Below, piece after piece: positions 43,419 through 50,262 of a stretch of DNA of 50,262 nucleotides. The first letter of the stretch is position 1. Each line of letters starts with the position of its first letter. The notes beneath the pieces were generated by a model. That model saw nothing but the letters and a program-made list of their open reading frames with translations, was not told the origin of the DNA and ran no database searches. The stretch is from Thermoflexus sp. (GTDB taxonomy: Bacteria > Chloroflexota > Anaerolineae > Thermoflexales > Thermoflexaceae): NCBI GenBank assembly GCA_025057635.1, contig JANXBD010000006.1, positions 1 to 50,262 of the forward strand, read 5' to 3'. A program made the position numbers and the translations under genes.

Positions 43419-44330
43419 GTGGCAGCGAAGATCCTGGATGGACGAGCTATAGCGGCCCGATGGCGAGATTGGGCCAAGGCTCGAGTGGAAGCTTTCCGAG
43501 CTCGAACGGGGCACGTTCCTGGCCTGGCCACAGTGCTTATCGGGGATCATCCTGCTTCACAGAGCTACGTGCAGGCCAAGCAGAACGCCTGCGCCGCGGC
43601 AGGCATCCGCACGTTTCATTACCGTCTGCCTGCCGAGGTCGATCAGGAAACGGTGATGAAGTTGCTAGGAACGCTGGCCTGCAACCCGGAAGTTAATGGC
43701 ATTCTGGTGCAATTGCCGTTGCCGTCGCATCTGGATGAGGAGGAAATCCTGAGCGCGATCCCCCTAGAGAAAGACGTGGACGGGTTTCATCCTATGAACC
43801 TCGGCCGTCTGGGGCTGAAGGGGCGGGATCCCTACTTCATCCCCTGCACGCCTCTGGGGATCCTGGCAATGCTTCAGGAAGCTGGGATCCCGATCGCGGG
43901 CCGTCGGGCGGTGATCTTAGGACGCAGCCGGATCGTAGGGCTTCCTATGGCGCTCCTGCTCCTTCGGCTGGACGCCACCGTGACGATCTGTCATTCCAGG
44001 ACCCCAGATCTTGCAACCGTGACGCGTCAGGCGGATCTCCTAATTGCTGCTGTAGGCCGCCCGGGCCTGGTGCGAGGGGAAATGGTGCAGCCCGGCGCGG
44101 TCGTCATCGATGTGGGGATCAATCGGGTGGCAGATTCACAGGCCCCGCGAGGCTACCGGCTGGTCGGCGATGTCGCCTTTGAAGAGGTGGCGGCCATCGC
44201 TAGTGCGATCACTCCAGTTCCAGGCGGGGTGGGTCCGATGACGGTGGCCATGCTGCTGGTGAACACCTTAAAGGCGGCCCAGCGTCAGCTGGAAGGATTC
44301 GCCTCTCCTTGGCTGGAGGACGGTCTCTGA
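43419..44330 (+). CDS. folD: Bifunctional methylenetetrahydrofolate dehydrogenase/cyclohydrolase FolD
   Basis: A 303-residue enzyme interconverting 5,10-methylene- and 10-formyl-tetrahydrofolate. It has SQSYVQAKQNACAAAGI (catalytic Tyr-Lys region), ILVQLPLPSHLDEEEIL, KDVDGFHPMNLG, the NADP-binding AVILGRSRIVGLPMA, and TPVPGGVGPMTVAMLLVNT. Start is GTG at 43419 (encoding MAAKILDGRAIAARW), preceded by GAGG; a TTG eight codons earlier is less likely. Length fits the family. It is separate from the thiamine genes that follow. Confidence 0.95.
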   Translation: MAAKILDGRAIAARWRDWAKARVEAFRARTGHVPGLATVLIGDHPASQSYVQAKQNACAAAGIRTFHYRLPAEVDQETVMKLLGTLACNPEVNGILVQLPLPSHLDEEEILSAIPLEKDVDGFHPMNLGRLGLKGRDPYFIPCTPLGILAMLQEAGIPIAGRRAVILGRSRIVGLPMALLLLRLDATVTICHSRTPDLATVTRQADLLIAAVGRPGLVRGEMVQPGAVVIDVGINRVADSQAPRGYRLVGDVAFEEVAAIASAITPVPGGVGPMTVAMLLVNTLKAAQRQLEGFASPWLEDGL

Positions 44331-44452
44331 AACCATAGTCGGTGGGAGCAGGCTCGGAGGCGCAGAGGAAATCCATGGAAGTCCATGGAAGAAGGATTCT
44401 CTTCGGCGATTGCGATTCCCGCCGCGCGATAGCGGAAGTGATAAGCTGGGTT

Positions 44453-44481
44453 TTGACAATGGCACCCCGAAATGATAAAAT
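44453..44481 (+). promoter_or_regulatory. Promoter of the cytX-tenA unit
   Basis: TTGACA (44453-44458), 17-bp spacer, TAAAAT (44476-44481). The riboswitch begins about 10 bp downstream. Confidence 0.8.
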
Positions 44482-44491
44482 CATCCCCGAG

Positions 44492-44607
<116 letters not shown>

Positions 44608-44625
44608 GACCGCTCTGGTCTCCTC

Positions 44626-44648
44626 GCCCGCCCGTCGGCGGGCTTTTT
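44626..44648 (+). terminator. Riboswitch-controlled terminator
   Basis: A 7-bp stem GCCCGCC/GGCGGGC with loop CGTC is followed by TTTTT. It lies 18 bp after the aptamer and 52 bp before cytX, the layout of a transcription-terminating TPP switch. Confidence 0.85.
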
Positions 44649-44700
44649 GTTTCCCCCACGCCGCTTCATTCATTCCTCTCCAGGTCCAGGGAGGTTCGCC

Positions 44701-45993
44701 ATGGTGCTCCTCAAAGCGTGGGCTCGTGCCTTTTCACGGATCCAGGCGCCCCCGGAGTGGGGCATCGAGCCAGTGCCGGCGGAAGCGCGACGTCTGGGAT
44801 TCCTCGATTATGCAGTCCTGTGGGGGGATCTTGGCGTGGGGCTGCTGGTGATGGCCGCCGGGGCGCTGCTGGTGCCCGGCTTGGGGTTTCCTCAAGCCCT
44901 GCTGGCCATCGTCATCGGGACGCTGCTGGGCAACCTACTGCTGGCCACCACCGGCTACATCGGCAGCCGAACCGGCGCGCCGACCATGGTGTTGCTTCGC
45001 CCTTCTCTCGGACGGTTCGGATCGTTCCTGCCTACCGCTCTGAATGTGCTTCAGCTGATCGGCTGGGGCGCTTTCGAGATCATTGTTATGGCTCAAGCAG
45101 CAAATTTTATCAGCGCCCGCTTCTTTGGCTTCTCTAGCTATCCCTTCTGGGCGATCCTTTTCGCCCTGTGGTGCACCTTGATGGCCATCGGAGGGCCGCT
45201 GGTGGTGGTGCGCCAGTGGCTGGAGAAGTTCGCCGTCTGGCTGGTGTTGCTGACCACCATCGGGTTGACGATCTATCTGGCAACCAACTATGACCTGGGG
45301 GCGGTGTGGCGGCGGCCGGGATCTGGGGAGATGCCCTTCTGGCTGGCGGTCGACTTGGCGGCAGCGATGCCCATCTCGTGGATGCCCCTGGTGGCGGATT
45401 ACAACCGGTTCGCCCGGCGGGCGGGGCCGGCCTTCTGGGGGACCTACATCGGTTATTTCATCGCGAATGTGTGGTTTTATGGGCTGGGCGCTCTGTTGCT
45501 CCTCACCGCCCAGACGGGTCAGCTGGTGGAAGCCATCGGGACTCTGGCGATCGGATGGATTGTGTTGCCCATCATCCTGGTGGACGAGACGGATAACGCC
45601 TTCGCCGACATTTACTCGGCAGCGGTCTCTCTGCAGAACATCTGGCCTCGAGTGCGCCAGGCGCTCTTCGCAGGGGCGATCGGAGCAATCTGTCTCCTGT
45701 TGGCCCTCACTATCCCCATCGCTCAGTATGAGAATTTTCTATTGCTGATCGGCACTGCTTTTGTTCCCCTGTTCGGTGTGCTGGCAGCAGATTATTTTGT
45801 AGTGCGCCGGACTTATTCAGAGGAGGATCTATATCGGCCACCCTCTGTGCGATGGACTGGGCTGATCGCCTGGGCCGCCGGCGTAGCGACCTATCAAGCC
45901 CTCACTCGACTGGTTCCCTCAATCGGAGCTACTTTCCCCACCTTCTTAGTGTCTTTCGCCATCTATTGGGCGATCGCCCAGGTCCGGGGTTGA
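44701..45993 (+). CDS. cytX: Putative hydroxymethylpyrimidine permease CytX
   Basis: A 430-residue NCS1-family permease with about 12 helices. The first helix region (YAVLWGDLGVGLLVMAAGAL) and TGYIGSRTGAPTMVLLRPSL are NCS1 hallmarks, as are DLAAAMPISWMPLVADYNRF and the later VDETDNAFADIYSAAVSLQN. CytX members under TPP riboswitches are predicted importers of the thiamine precursor HMP. The ATG at 44701 follows GGGAGG. Control by the TPP switch and the tenA gene 158 bp downstream fit this role. Substrate is inferred from context, not shown by residues. Confidence 0.92.
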   Translation: MVLLKAWARAFSRIQAPPEWGIEPVPAEARRLGFLDYAVLWGDLGVGLLVMAAGALLVPGLGFPQALLAIVIGTLLGNLLLATTGYIGSRTGAPTMVLLRPSLGRFGSFLPTALNVLQLIGWGAFEIIVMAQAANFISARFFGFSSYPFWAILFALWCTLMAIGGPLVVVRQWLEKFAVWLVLLTTIGLTIYLATNYDLGAVWRRPGSGEMPFWLAVDLAAAMPISWMPLVADYNRFARRAGPAFWGTYIGYFIANVWFYGLGALLLLTAQTGQLVEAIGTLAIGWIVLPIILVDETDNAFADIYSAAVSLQNIWPRVRQALFAGAIGAICLLLALTIPIAQYENFLLLIGTAFVPLFGVLAADYFVVRRTYSEEDLYRPPSVRWTGLIAWAAGVATYQALTRLVPSIGATFPTFLVSFAIYWAIAQVRG

Positions 45994-46046
45994 TCCCAGG
46001 CGTTCGGGCCGTTCAGTGAGACAAACTGCCCAAAACGATGGAATCG

Positions 46047-46084
46047 CCCTCCTTCCCCATGTCTAAAGACATGGGGAAGGAGGG
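46047..46084. repeat. Perfect 18-bp inverted repeat between cytX and tenA
   Basis: The left arm (46047-46064, CCCTCCTTCCCCATGTCT) and right arm (46067-46084) are exact complements with only AA between. It could be a terminator stem, a processing hairpin, or a dyad operator. No T run follows on the plus strand. Confidence 0.75.
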
Positions 46085-46150
46085 ATGCGATGGAACGGGC
46101 GCCAGGTTATAGTCATGGAAGTGTCCTCGAGGAACCGAAGGAGGCATCCG

Positions 46151-46774
46151 ATGATGCGATCTCAAGCGTTCTGGAAGGCCTGCTATGATCTGGTTCAGGT
46201 CTGCGAAGCCCATCCCTTCGTGCGCGGGATTGCTTCCGGAGAGCTTCCGCGCGAACGGTTCGCTTTCTACATCGGACAGGATGCGTTCTTCTTAGACGCC
46301 TTCGCACGAGCCTATGCGCTGGCTCTTGCGAAAGCGCCGGATCGAGAAAGCATGGGCGCCTTTCGGAAGCTGTTGAACGGGGTCTTCGAGGAACTTGCCT
46401 TGCATCAAGGATATGCCGTTCGGTGGGGAGTGGATCTAACGCCGGAGCCAGCGCATGCCACTCGAGCTTATACCGATTTTCTGCTTCGAGTGGCAGCTCT
46501 GGAGCCAGTTGGCCATATTGTGGCTGCAATGACGCCTTGTATGCGGCTATACGCCCATTTGGGTCGGGCCCTTTATCCGCATACAAATCCCGAAAGCCCA
46601 TATCGGGAGTGGGTGGAAACATATGCCAGCGCGGATTTCGAGAGGTTAGCGAGCCAGCTGGAGGAATTGCTAGACCGGCTGCCGGGGGAGGAACAGATCC
46701 AGAGAGCGCTCTATCGGACTGCGATGGAACTAGAGGCTTGCTTTTTTGATGCCGCTTGGAAGTATGGAGGATAA
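46151..46774 (+). CDS. tenA: TenA-family aminopyrimidine aminohydrolase
   Basis: A 207-residue TenA protein. It has AFYIGQDAFFLDAFARAYA, the Cys-containing AAMTPCMRLYAHLGRAL of the TenA_C class (catalytic Cys), and the late MELEACFFDAAW with the acid that assists catalysis. TenA hydrolyses aminopyrimidine breakdown products of thiamine to HMP. The start is ATG 46151 (MMRSQAFWKACYDL) with AAGGAGG upstream. Pairs with cytX for import and salvage of the pyrimidine half of thiamine; a perfect 36-base palindrome lies between the two genes, so co-transcription is not certain. Confidence 0.93.
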   Translation: MMRSQAFWKACYDLVQVCEAHPFVRGIASGELPRERFAFYIGQDAFFLDAFARAYALALAKAPDRESMGAFRKLLNGVFEELALHQGYAVRWGVDLTPEPAHATRAYTDFLLRVAALEPVGHIVAAMTPCMRLYAHLGRALYPHTNPESPYREWVETYASADFERLASQLEELLDRLPGEEQIQRALYRTAMELEACFFDAAWKYGG

Positions 46775-46854
46775 GCAAAAGTGAGCCGCGAGGGGTAGCC
46801 CGACGGCCGCGTCGAGTGCTTCAAGCAGCTGGGGTGTAAAAGTTATGTTGGTGT

Positions 46855-47229
46855 CTATATTGAGATCACCACAGCAATCGCAAAGCCGCCATCGTGGGTC
46901 ATGCTGACCGCCCAGTGTGTCAGACCCAGCGCTCGGGCGCGCTCCGCTGCCCGTCCGTGCAGATGCACGTGGGGCTGTCCCCAGGGATCAGGCAAGATCT
47001 CCACCTCATGAAATCCGATGCCATCGCGCGCCATAATCCGCAAGCCGACTCCTAAGGCTTTCGCGGTCGCCTCTTTTGCGGCAAACCGCGCAGAATATTC
47101 GAATATCCGTCCTCTGCAGGCTTGGCGTTCTGCCGGGGTGAATACCCGCTGGAGAAACCGTTCTCCGAATCGCGCCACTACTCGTTCCACCCGCTGGATC
47201 TCGATGATATCGATCCCGAGGGCCACCAT
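46855..47229 (-). CDS. acpS: Holo-[acyl-carrier-protein] synthase
   Basis: A 124-residue enzyme that moves phosphopantetheine from CoA to acyl carrier protein. The magnesium site appears in VALGIDIIEIQRVERVV and the conserved FAAKEATAKALGVG. The last segment SMTHDGGFAIAVVI matches the usual SISHxxxxAxAxV. ATG at 47229 with AGGAG upstream. Length normal. It is convergent with tenA. Confidence 0.95.
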   Translation of the reverse strand: MVALGIDIIEIQRVERVVARFGERFLQRVFTPAERQACRGRIFEYSARFAAKEATAKALGVGLRIMARDGIGFHEVEILPDPWGQPHVHLHGRAAERARALGLTHWAVSMTHDGGFAIAVVISI

Positions 47230-47258
47230 TCTGAGCGCTCCTGATTATGGGGATTTGA

Positions 47259-47960
47259 TCAGGCGATCAAGAACGATCGCCCCGCTTCCGCCACGACCTC
47301 CAGTTGTTCCAACATCACTGCGTAGCCCATCCTTTCGATCCCCACCAGCCCGACCTTCGGGATGTGGGCGGCCGAATCCCCGGCATGCAAAATCGGTATC
47401 ATGTGATCCGCTGTGTCGACGATGACTAGGGCCGGCGATTAGATTTCCCTCAGCTGGCCTATCCCATCATAAAGTATCGCACATCCGACCGTCCCCTCCG
47501 GTGGCGGCAGGATCTAAGGCGAGAAGCGTGCCGTCTCTTTCCCTCGCCAGCCGAGCCAGTGGCGCGGTGCCCTGACTCCATTCGGTCATGCGATTCACTG
47601 TTCCAGAGAAGTCTGTCCGCAAGCTCATCCGAAGCCGTGCACCGGTGGACACCAGGACCATGGCGGCGACCCGTCTAGGTTAGGTAGTGAAGGGCGGCCC
47701 ACTGGGCGATGGCACCGTCTACGGAGTGCCCGGCCCACATCGTCCGCGGGCGCTCCACTGCCTCCATCCAGTTTACAATCAAGTCCACATACACGGCGAT
47801 GGAGGATCCTTCGCACCCACGGGAGCGACCAGTGAAACCACCCCAAGTGGCGATGGGGTCGTTGCCCGATTTGCCCCAGTCATCGAGGATTGGCCATTCC
47901 AGGAGATGCTCCGCAAGATGAGTTCCTCTATCCCCGCCGCATGGGCTTCATCGTAGACGT
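47259..47960 (-). pseudogene. Frameshifted alpha/beta hydrolase
   Basis: Three pieces in different frames line up with an alpha/beta hydrolase. 47675-47940 gives GSSIAVYVDLIVNWMEAVE then AGHSVDGAIAQWAALHYL (nucleophile elbow GHSxxG). 47467-47661 gives VLVSTGARLRMSLRTDF. 47259-47440 gives ALVIVDTADHMIPILHAGDS and VMLEQLEVVAEAGRSFL with a final TGA. Stops and frame changes separate the pieces, the second glycine of GHSMGG is Asp, and the N-terminal oxyanion part is not recognisable. The gene is inactive. Confidence 0.7.
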
Positions 47961-48271
47961 CGGGTTCAATCAAGACGGTATTCTTTAAGTTCTCCCGTTC
48001 CTCTGGGCTCAAGTGGACCCCATTCAGTCTGTGGCGCTGGGAGGGAGTGAGGGCAGTCGTGTCGCTTGTTGGCGAAGCGGTCGAAGGGTGCATTCCGGCT
48101 GAACAGTGGGCGCTCAAGGACGGCAATCGTCTTCGGAATGTTCTCGGAGATCAATGCTGAGCTACACCGGCCTCGGATTCATAGTAAATCCTCCCTGGTT
48201 GTGCGTGAGGTTTTCTGGGAGGACGGCTACTTGGAGCAGCCTGTATGCCCTAAAAACCGATTACTTCTCTT
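47961..48271. other. Degraded or non-coding stretch
   Basis: Two short minus-strand frames here (to 48154 and 48126) show no family likeness. It may hold the missing 5' part of the hydrolase relic. Confidence 0.3.
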
Positions 48272-48499
48272 TCAGCGATCTGGAGGATATGGGGAAGACA
48301 CGGACGGAGGTCGAGCGCATCGGACGATCCGTCGAACCCGGCGTTCGAACTCCCGGCGCGGCAGCAACACCCGACGGCCACAGGTCAGGCAACGGATCCC
48401 GATGTCCGCTCCCACCCGCACGACCTGCCATTCCGTCCCCCCGCATGGATGGGGCTTGCGGAGCTGCACCACATCATCCAGATGGATTTCTAACGGCAT
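48272..48499 (-). CDS. DUF951 family protein
   Basis: A 75-residue protein starting [20 protein letters not shown] with GGAGGAAAGGGG upstream. The family pattern [25 protein letters not shown] and RRVRR is complete, with three cysteines that may bind zinc. DUF951 proteins are small, found in Firmicutes and Chloroflexota, often near ychF or parB-type genes, and of unknown role; an RNA- or DNA-binding role is a guess from the basic zinc-ribbon-like shape. The last 15 residues exceed the usual length. Confidence 0.88.
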   Translation of the reverse strand: MPLEIHLDDVVQLRKPHPCGGTEWQVVRVGADIGIRCLTCGRRVLLPRREFERRVRRIVRCARPPSVSSPYPPDR

Positions 48500-48592
48500 T
48501 GCCCCTTTCCTCCTGGGGCTCCGGGCACCAGAAATCTGGCTCCCGGTAGTGTTTCAGGACGAGCGAATCCGGTCGCCACCCGCAGGATGGTG

Positions 48593-48627
48593 GGCGTGCG
48601 AAGCCGCCTCGTGCGGCTTCGCACGCC
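48593..48627. repeat. Perfect 15-bp hairpin
   Basis: GGCGTGCGAAGCCGC (48593-48607), loop CTCGT, and its exact complement (48613-48627). It lies in the 290-bp gap upstream of the DUF951 gene and downstream of the HAD gene. No T run follows on either strand. Confidence 0.65.
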
Positions 48628-48790
48628 GTAAAGTCCCCCAGGTTTCCCGGTTGGGCCCGGGCGTGACGCTGTTCATCCCTCCTGGGGGCGGAGCCGGGCG
48701 CTTTCGACACCGGCTCTGCCCTCAGAAGGGGCTATCCCGCCGCGGCTGACCAGTTCCCCACTGCCTAATTCTACAGATCAGGAATCCCTT

Positions 48791-49420
48791 TCACGGCTGC
48801 GAGGACAAGGAAGGACGCCATCCATTCAACCATTCTTCTAACTGCCGCAGCGTCTCCAGGGTATCGCGGAAATGGATCCCATAAAGGCCCAGCCGGCGAG
48901 CGGCCTGCACGTTCTCGGGCAGATCGTCCACGAAGGCCGCGGCCTCGGGCGGGATCCCCAGGCGTTCCAGGGCCAGGAGATAGATTCGAGGATCCGGCTT
49001 GAGAAGCCCAACCTCGGCGGAGACCACGATCCCATCGAAGAGATCTAGCAAGCCCAGGCGCCTCAAGACCTCGCGCAATCCGGACCAAGCGTTGCTGATC
49101 AAGCCCAGGGTCACCCGACCTTTCCATCGCCGCAAAGCTTCGACCAACGGCTCGTTCAGGCGATCCCCGGCGAAGAATCGCTGGCGCACCTGCTGGATCC
49201 TCTCGAGCGACGGGATCCCCAATCGCTCCCCGATGGCCTTCCAGAACTCCGGCTCCGGGAGCTCCCCCCGCTGAGCTCGCAGGGAGAGATCGCTGGCGAA
49301 GATCAGCGCTTCCAGTTCCCGCACCGTCATTCCCAGCTCTCGGGCCAATCGCTCTCGGGGAACAGGATCCTCGCTGCGAACCAGCACGCCTCCGAAGTCA
49401 ACAATCACTGCGCGATGCAT
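48791..49420 (-). CDS. HAD-superfamily hydrolase
   Basis: A 209-residue haloacid-dehalogenase-like hydrolase. Motif I is VIVDFGGVLVRSE, where the second Asp of DxD is replaced by Gly (DFGG), as in a well-known HAD subgroup that includes YihX-like phosphatases. Motif II is LGLISNAW, motif III Lys is in LLKPDPRIY and motif IV is AAFVDDLPENV. Substrate likely a small phosphorylated metabolite. ATG at 49420 (MHRAVIVDFGG) with AAGGAGG upstream at long spacing; the longer frame lacks family likeness. Confidence 0.88.
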   Translation of the reverse strand: MHRAVIVDFGGVLVRSEDPVPRERLARELGMTVRELEALIFASDLSLRAQRGELPEPEFWKAIGERLGIPSLERIQQVRQRFFAGDRLNEPLVEALRRWKGRVTLGLISNAWSGLREVLRRLGLLDLFDGIVVSAEVGLLKPDPRIYLLALERLGIPPEAAAFVDDLPENVQAARRLGLYGIHFRDTLETLRQLEEWLNGWRPSLSSQP

Positions 49421-49842
49421 GAGAAGACAGGCCTCCTTAGCTGCAAGGGGGCTTATGGAGAACGCTGATGCCAGGATACTCCTTCTACCATCCAGATGGC
49501 AAACGCGTGCTGTCGATCTCGTGCGGTTCACGAGGACGCTTTCCTTAGCTGAGCTGGGGGTTGGAGGCCGGGCGGACCGTCTTCAGCGGCCCGCCCATCC
49601 ACACGCTCACGGCCTTGAGGGCCTTGGAGGAACGGAGGTGATGAAGTCCCCCTGATCAGGGCTTGCCGCGCATTCCACTCGAATCGAATAGGAGTCACGC
49701 AGTTCGCTTCCTCGGGGGGCTTTGGAGGTGGGGTTAACCCGCCTTGCTGAGCAGGTTCCTGACCGTGCAACCCCTGTGGGATTCACGGCGCAGGCCGGCA
49801 GAATCCGAACGCGTCGAAACGATTTCAGAGGAAAAAGGGCTG
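49421..49842. other. Gene-free stretch
   Basis: About 420 bp between two minus-strand genes. A GC-rich imperfect hairpin (GGGCGG...CCGCCC, about 49573-49598) is the only structure noticed. No gene recognised. Confidence 0.35.
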
Positions 49843-50262
49843 CTAACGGGGATGCTGGCTTCGCCATCGATCCAGGGCCAGCAACCCGATCGCTCCCAGC
49901 AGGAGGAGGAACTCGATGATTCGCAGGGTGGGCAGCGGGAAAGCCGGGGCGGACGGCGGCGGGATCTCTTCGGGCCCAGGCGGCTGCTCCGCCGCTGTTG
50001 TCGGAGTGGCGTGGGGAACCGCCAGACCGAACATCGACGCTGGAGGCGGTTCAGGGCTCCGCGTATGATCCTCCATCTCCATAGCGCGCAGCGCCTCTTG
50101 CTCGGCCTGGGGGGTCGAAGCAGCCGGGGCGACGGCCGGCGCCATCGCTGGCCCTGGGGCCATCCGTCCTGAGGACAAGGCGAAATCCAGGCCCAGCACC
50201 AGGATCAATGCCGCCGCCATCGCCCAGGCGGTCCGCCGGAGCCATCCAACGGGCTGGGGCAC
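49843..50262 (-). CDS. C-terminal part of a two-helix membrane protein (cut by window edge)
   Basis: The frame is open to the right edge. It shows a hydrophobic helix (AWAMAAALILVLGLDFAL), an Ala/Pro-rich exported stretch, and a second helix at the end (IIEFLLLLGAIGLLALDRW). The layout is like the outer half of an anti-sigma factor, whose zinc-finger N-terminus would lie beyond the window, but no diagnostic residue is visible. The true start is not in the window. Confidence 0.5.
   Translation of the reverse strand: MPQPVGWLRRTAWAMAAALILVLGLDFALSSGRMAPGPAMAPAVAPAASTPQAEQEALRAMEMEDHTRSPEPPPASMFGLAVPHATPTTAAEQPPGPEEIPPPSAPAFPLPTLRIIEFLLLLGAIGLLALDRWRSQHPR

Noticed and set aside
49528-49867. Minus-strand frames in the gap before the last gene
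   Set aside because: They lack ribosome binding sites and recognisable domains and overlap one another.

Overview
The window is GC-rich and densely coded. It looks like chromosome from a Gram-positive-type (monoderm), thermophilic member of the Chloroflexota, closest in style to Anaerolineae/Thermoflexus. This is inferred from the proline/threonine-rich lipoprotein linkers, a class A PBP with a C-terminal beta-sandwich and Pro-Thr tail, an S12 protein with the Firmicutes/Chloroflexota-type insertion, DUF951, a family 5 uracil-DNA glycosylase, a NurA/HerA pair and inositol lipid genes. No outer-membrane or LPS pathway is seen. No CRISPR array, insertion sequence, prophage or rRNA was found.

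Layout. 1-4.2 kb: a probable defence or DNA-modification island on the minus strand: an SNF2 helicase with C-terminal DUF3883, a dead nucleotidyltransferase (MNT) gene, and the start of a DUF1156 DNA methylase that runs off the left edge. 4.9-8.3 kb: inositol-phosphate synthase, a PatA/LpxL-like acyltransferase and a PimA-like glycosyltransferase, which together suggest phosphatidylinositol (mannoside) synthesis. 8.6-12.9 kb: MurJ flippase, D-aminoacyl-tRNA deacylase, and small membrane, acidic and lipoproteins. 13.0-17.0 kb: NurA nuclease, a HAS-barrel-like protein and HerA ATPase, a DNA end-resection module. 17.2-21.2 kb: rho behind a strong promoter and a leader of about 545 nt, a degenerate Rieske-like membrane protein, rpmF, and rpsL standing alone. 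21.3-23.4 kb: polysaccharide deacetylase, tRNA-Glu, phosphoribosyltransferase. 23.8-28.0 kb: an NMT1/THI5-type ABC importer behind an IclR regulator fused to a flavin-type (PNPOx-like) domain. 28.4-31.2 kb: ruvB-ruvX-mltG operon. 31.2-38.1 kb: membrane proteins, an SH3 lipoprotein, DegV and a divergent PlsY. 38.4-44.3 kb: PBP1A, uracil-DNA glycosylase, slipin, FolD. 44.4-46.8 kb: TPP riboswitch-cytX-tenA, a thiamine-precursor salvage unit. 46.9-50.3 kb: AcpS, a dead alpha/beta hydrolase, DUF951, HAD hydrolase and the end of an anti-sigma-like membrane protein.

Functional threads: cell-wall growth (MurJ, MltG, PBP1A, deacetylase), DNA repair (RuvB, RuvX, NurA-HerA, UDG), lipid synthesis (inositol lipid genes, PlsY, AcpS, DegV) and vitamin uptake (ABC importer, CytX/TenA). 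Gene-free gaps carry GC-rich hairpins, several belonging to two dispersed repeat families, a decayed array of about 140-bp repeats near 31.3 kb, and two pseudogenes. Clear sigma-70-type promoters (TTGACA-17-TATAAT-like) precede rho, rpsL, the TPP riboswitch, the IclR-type gene and the 11.7-kb acidic protein gene.
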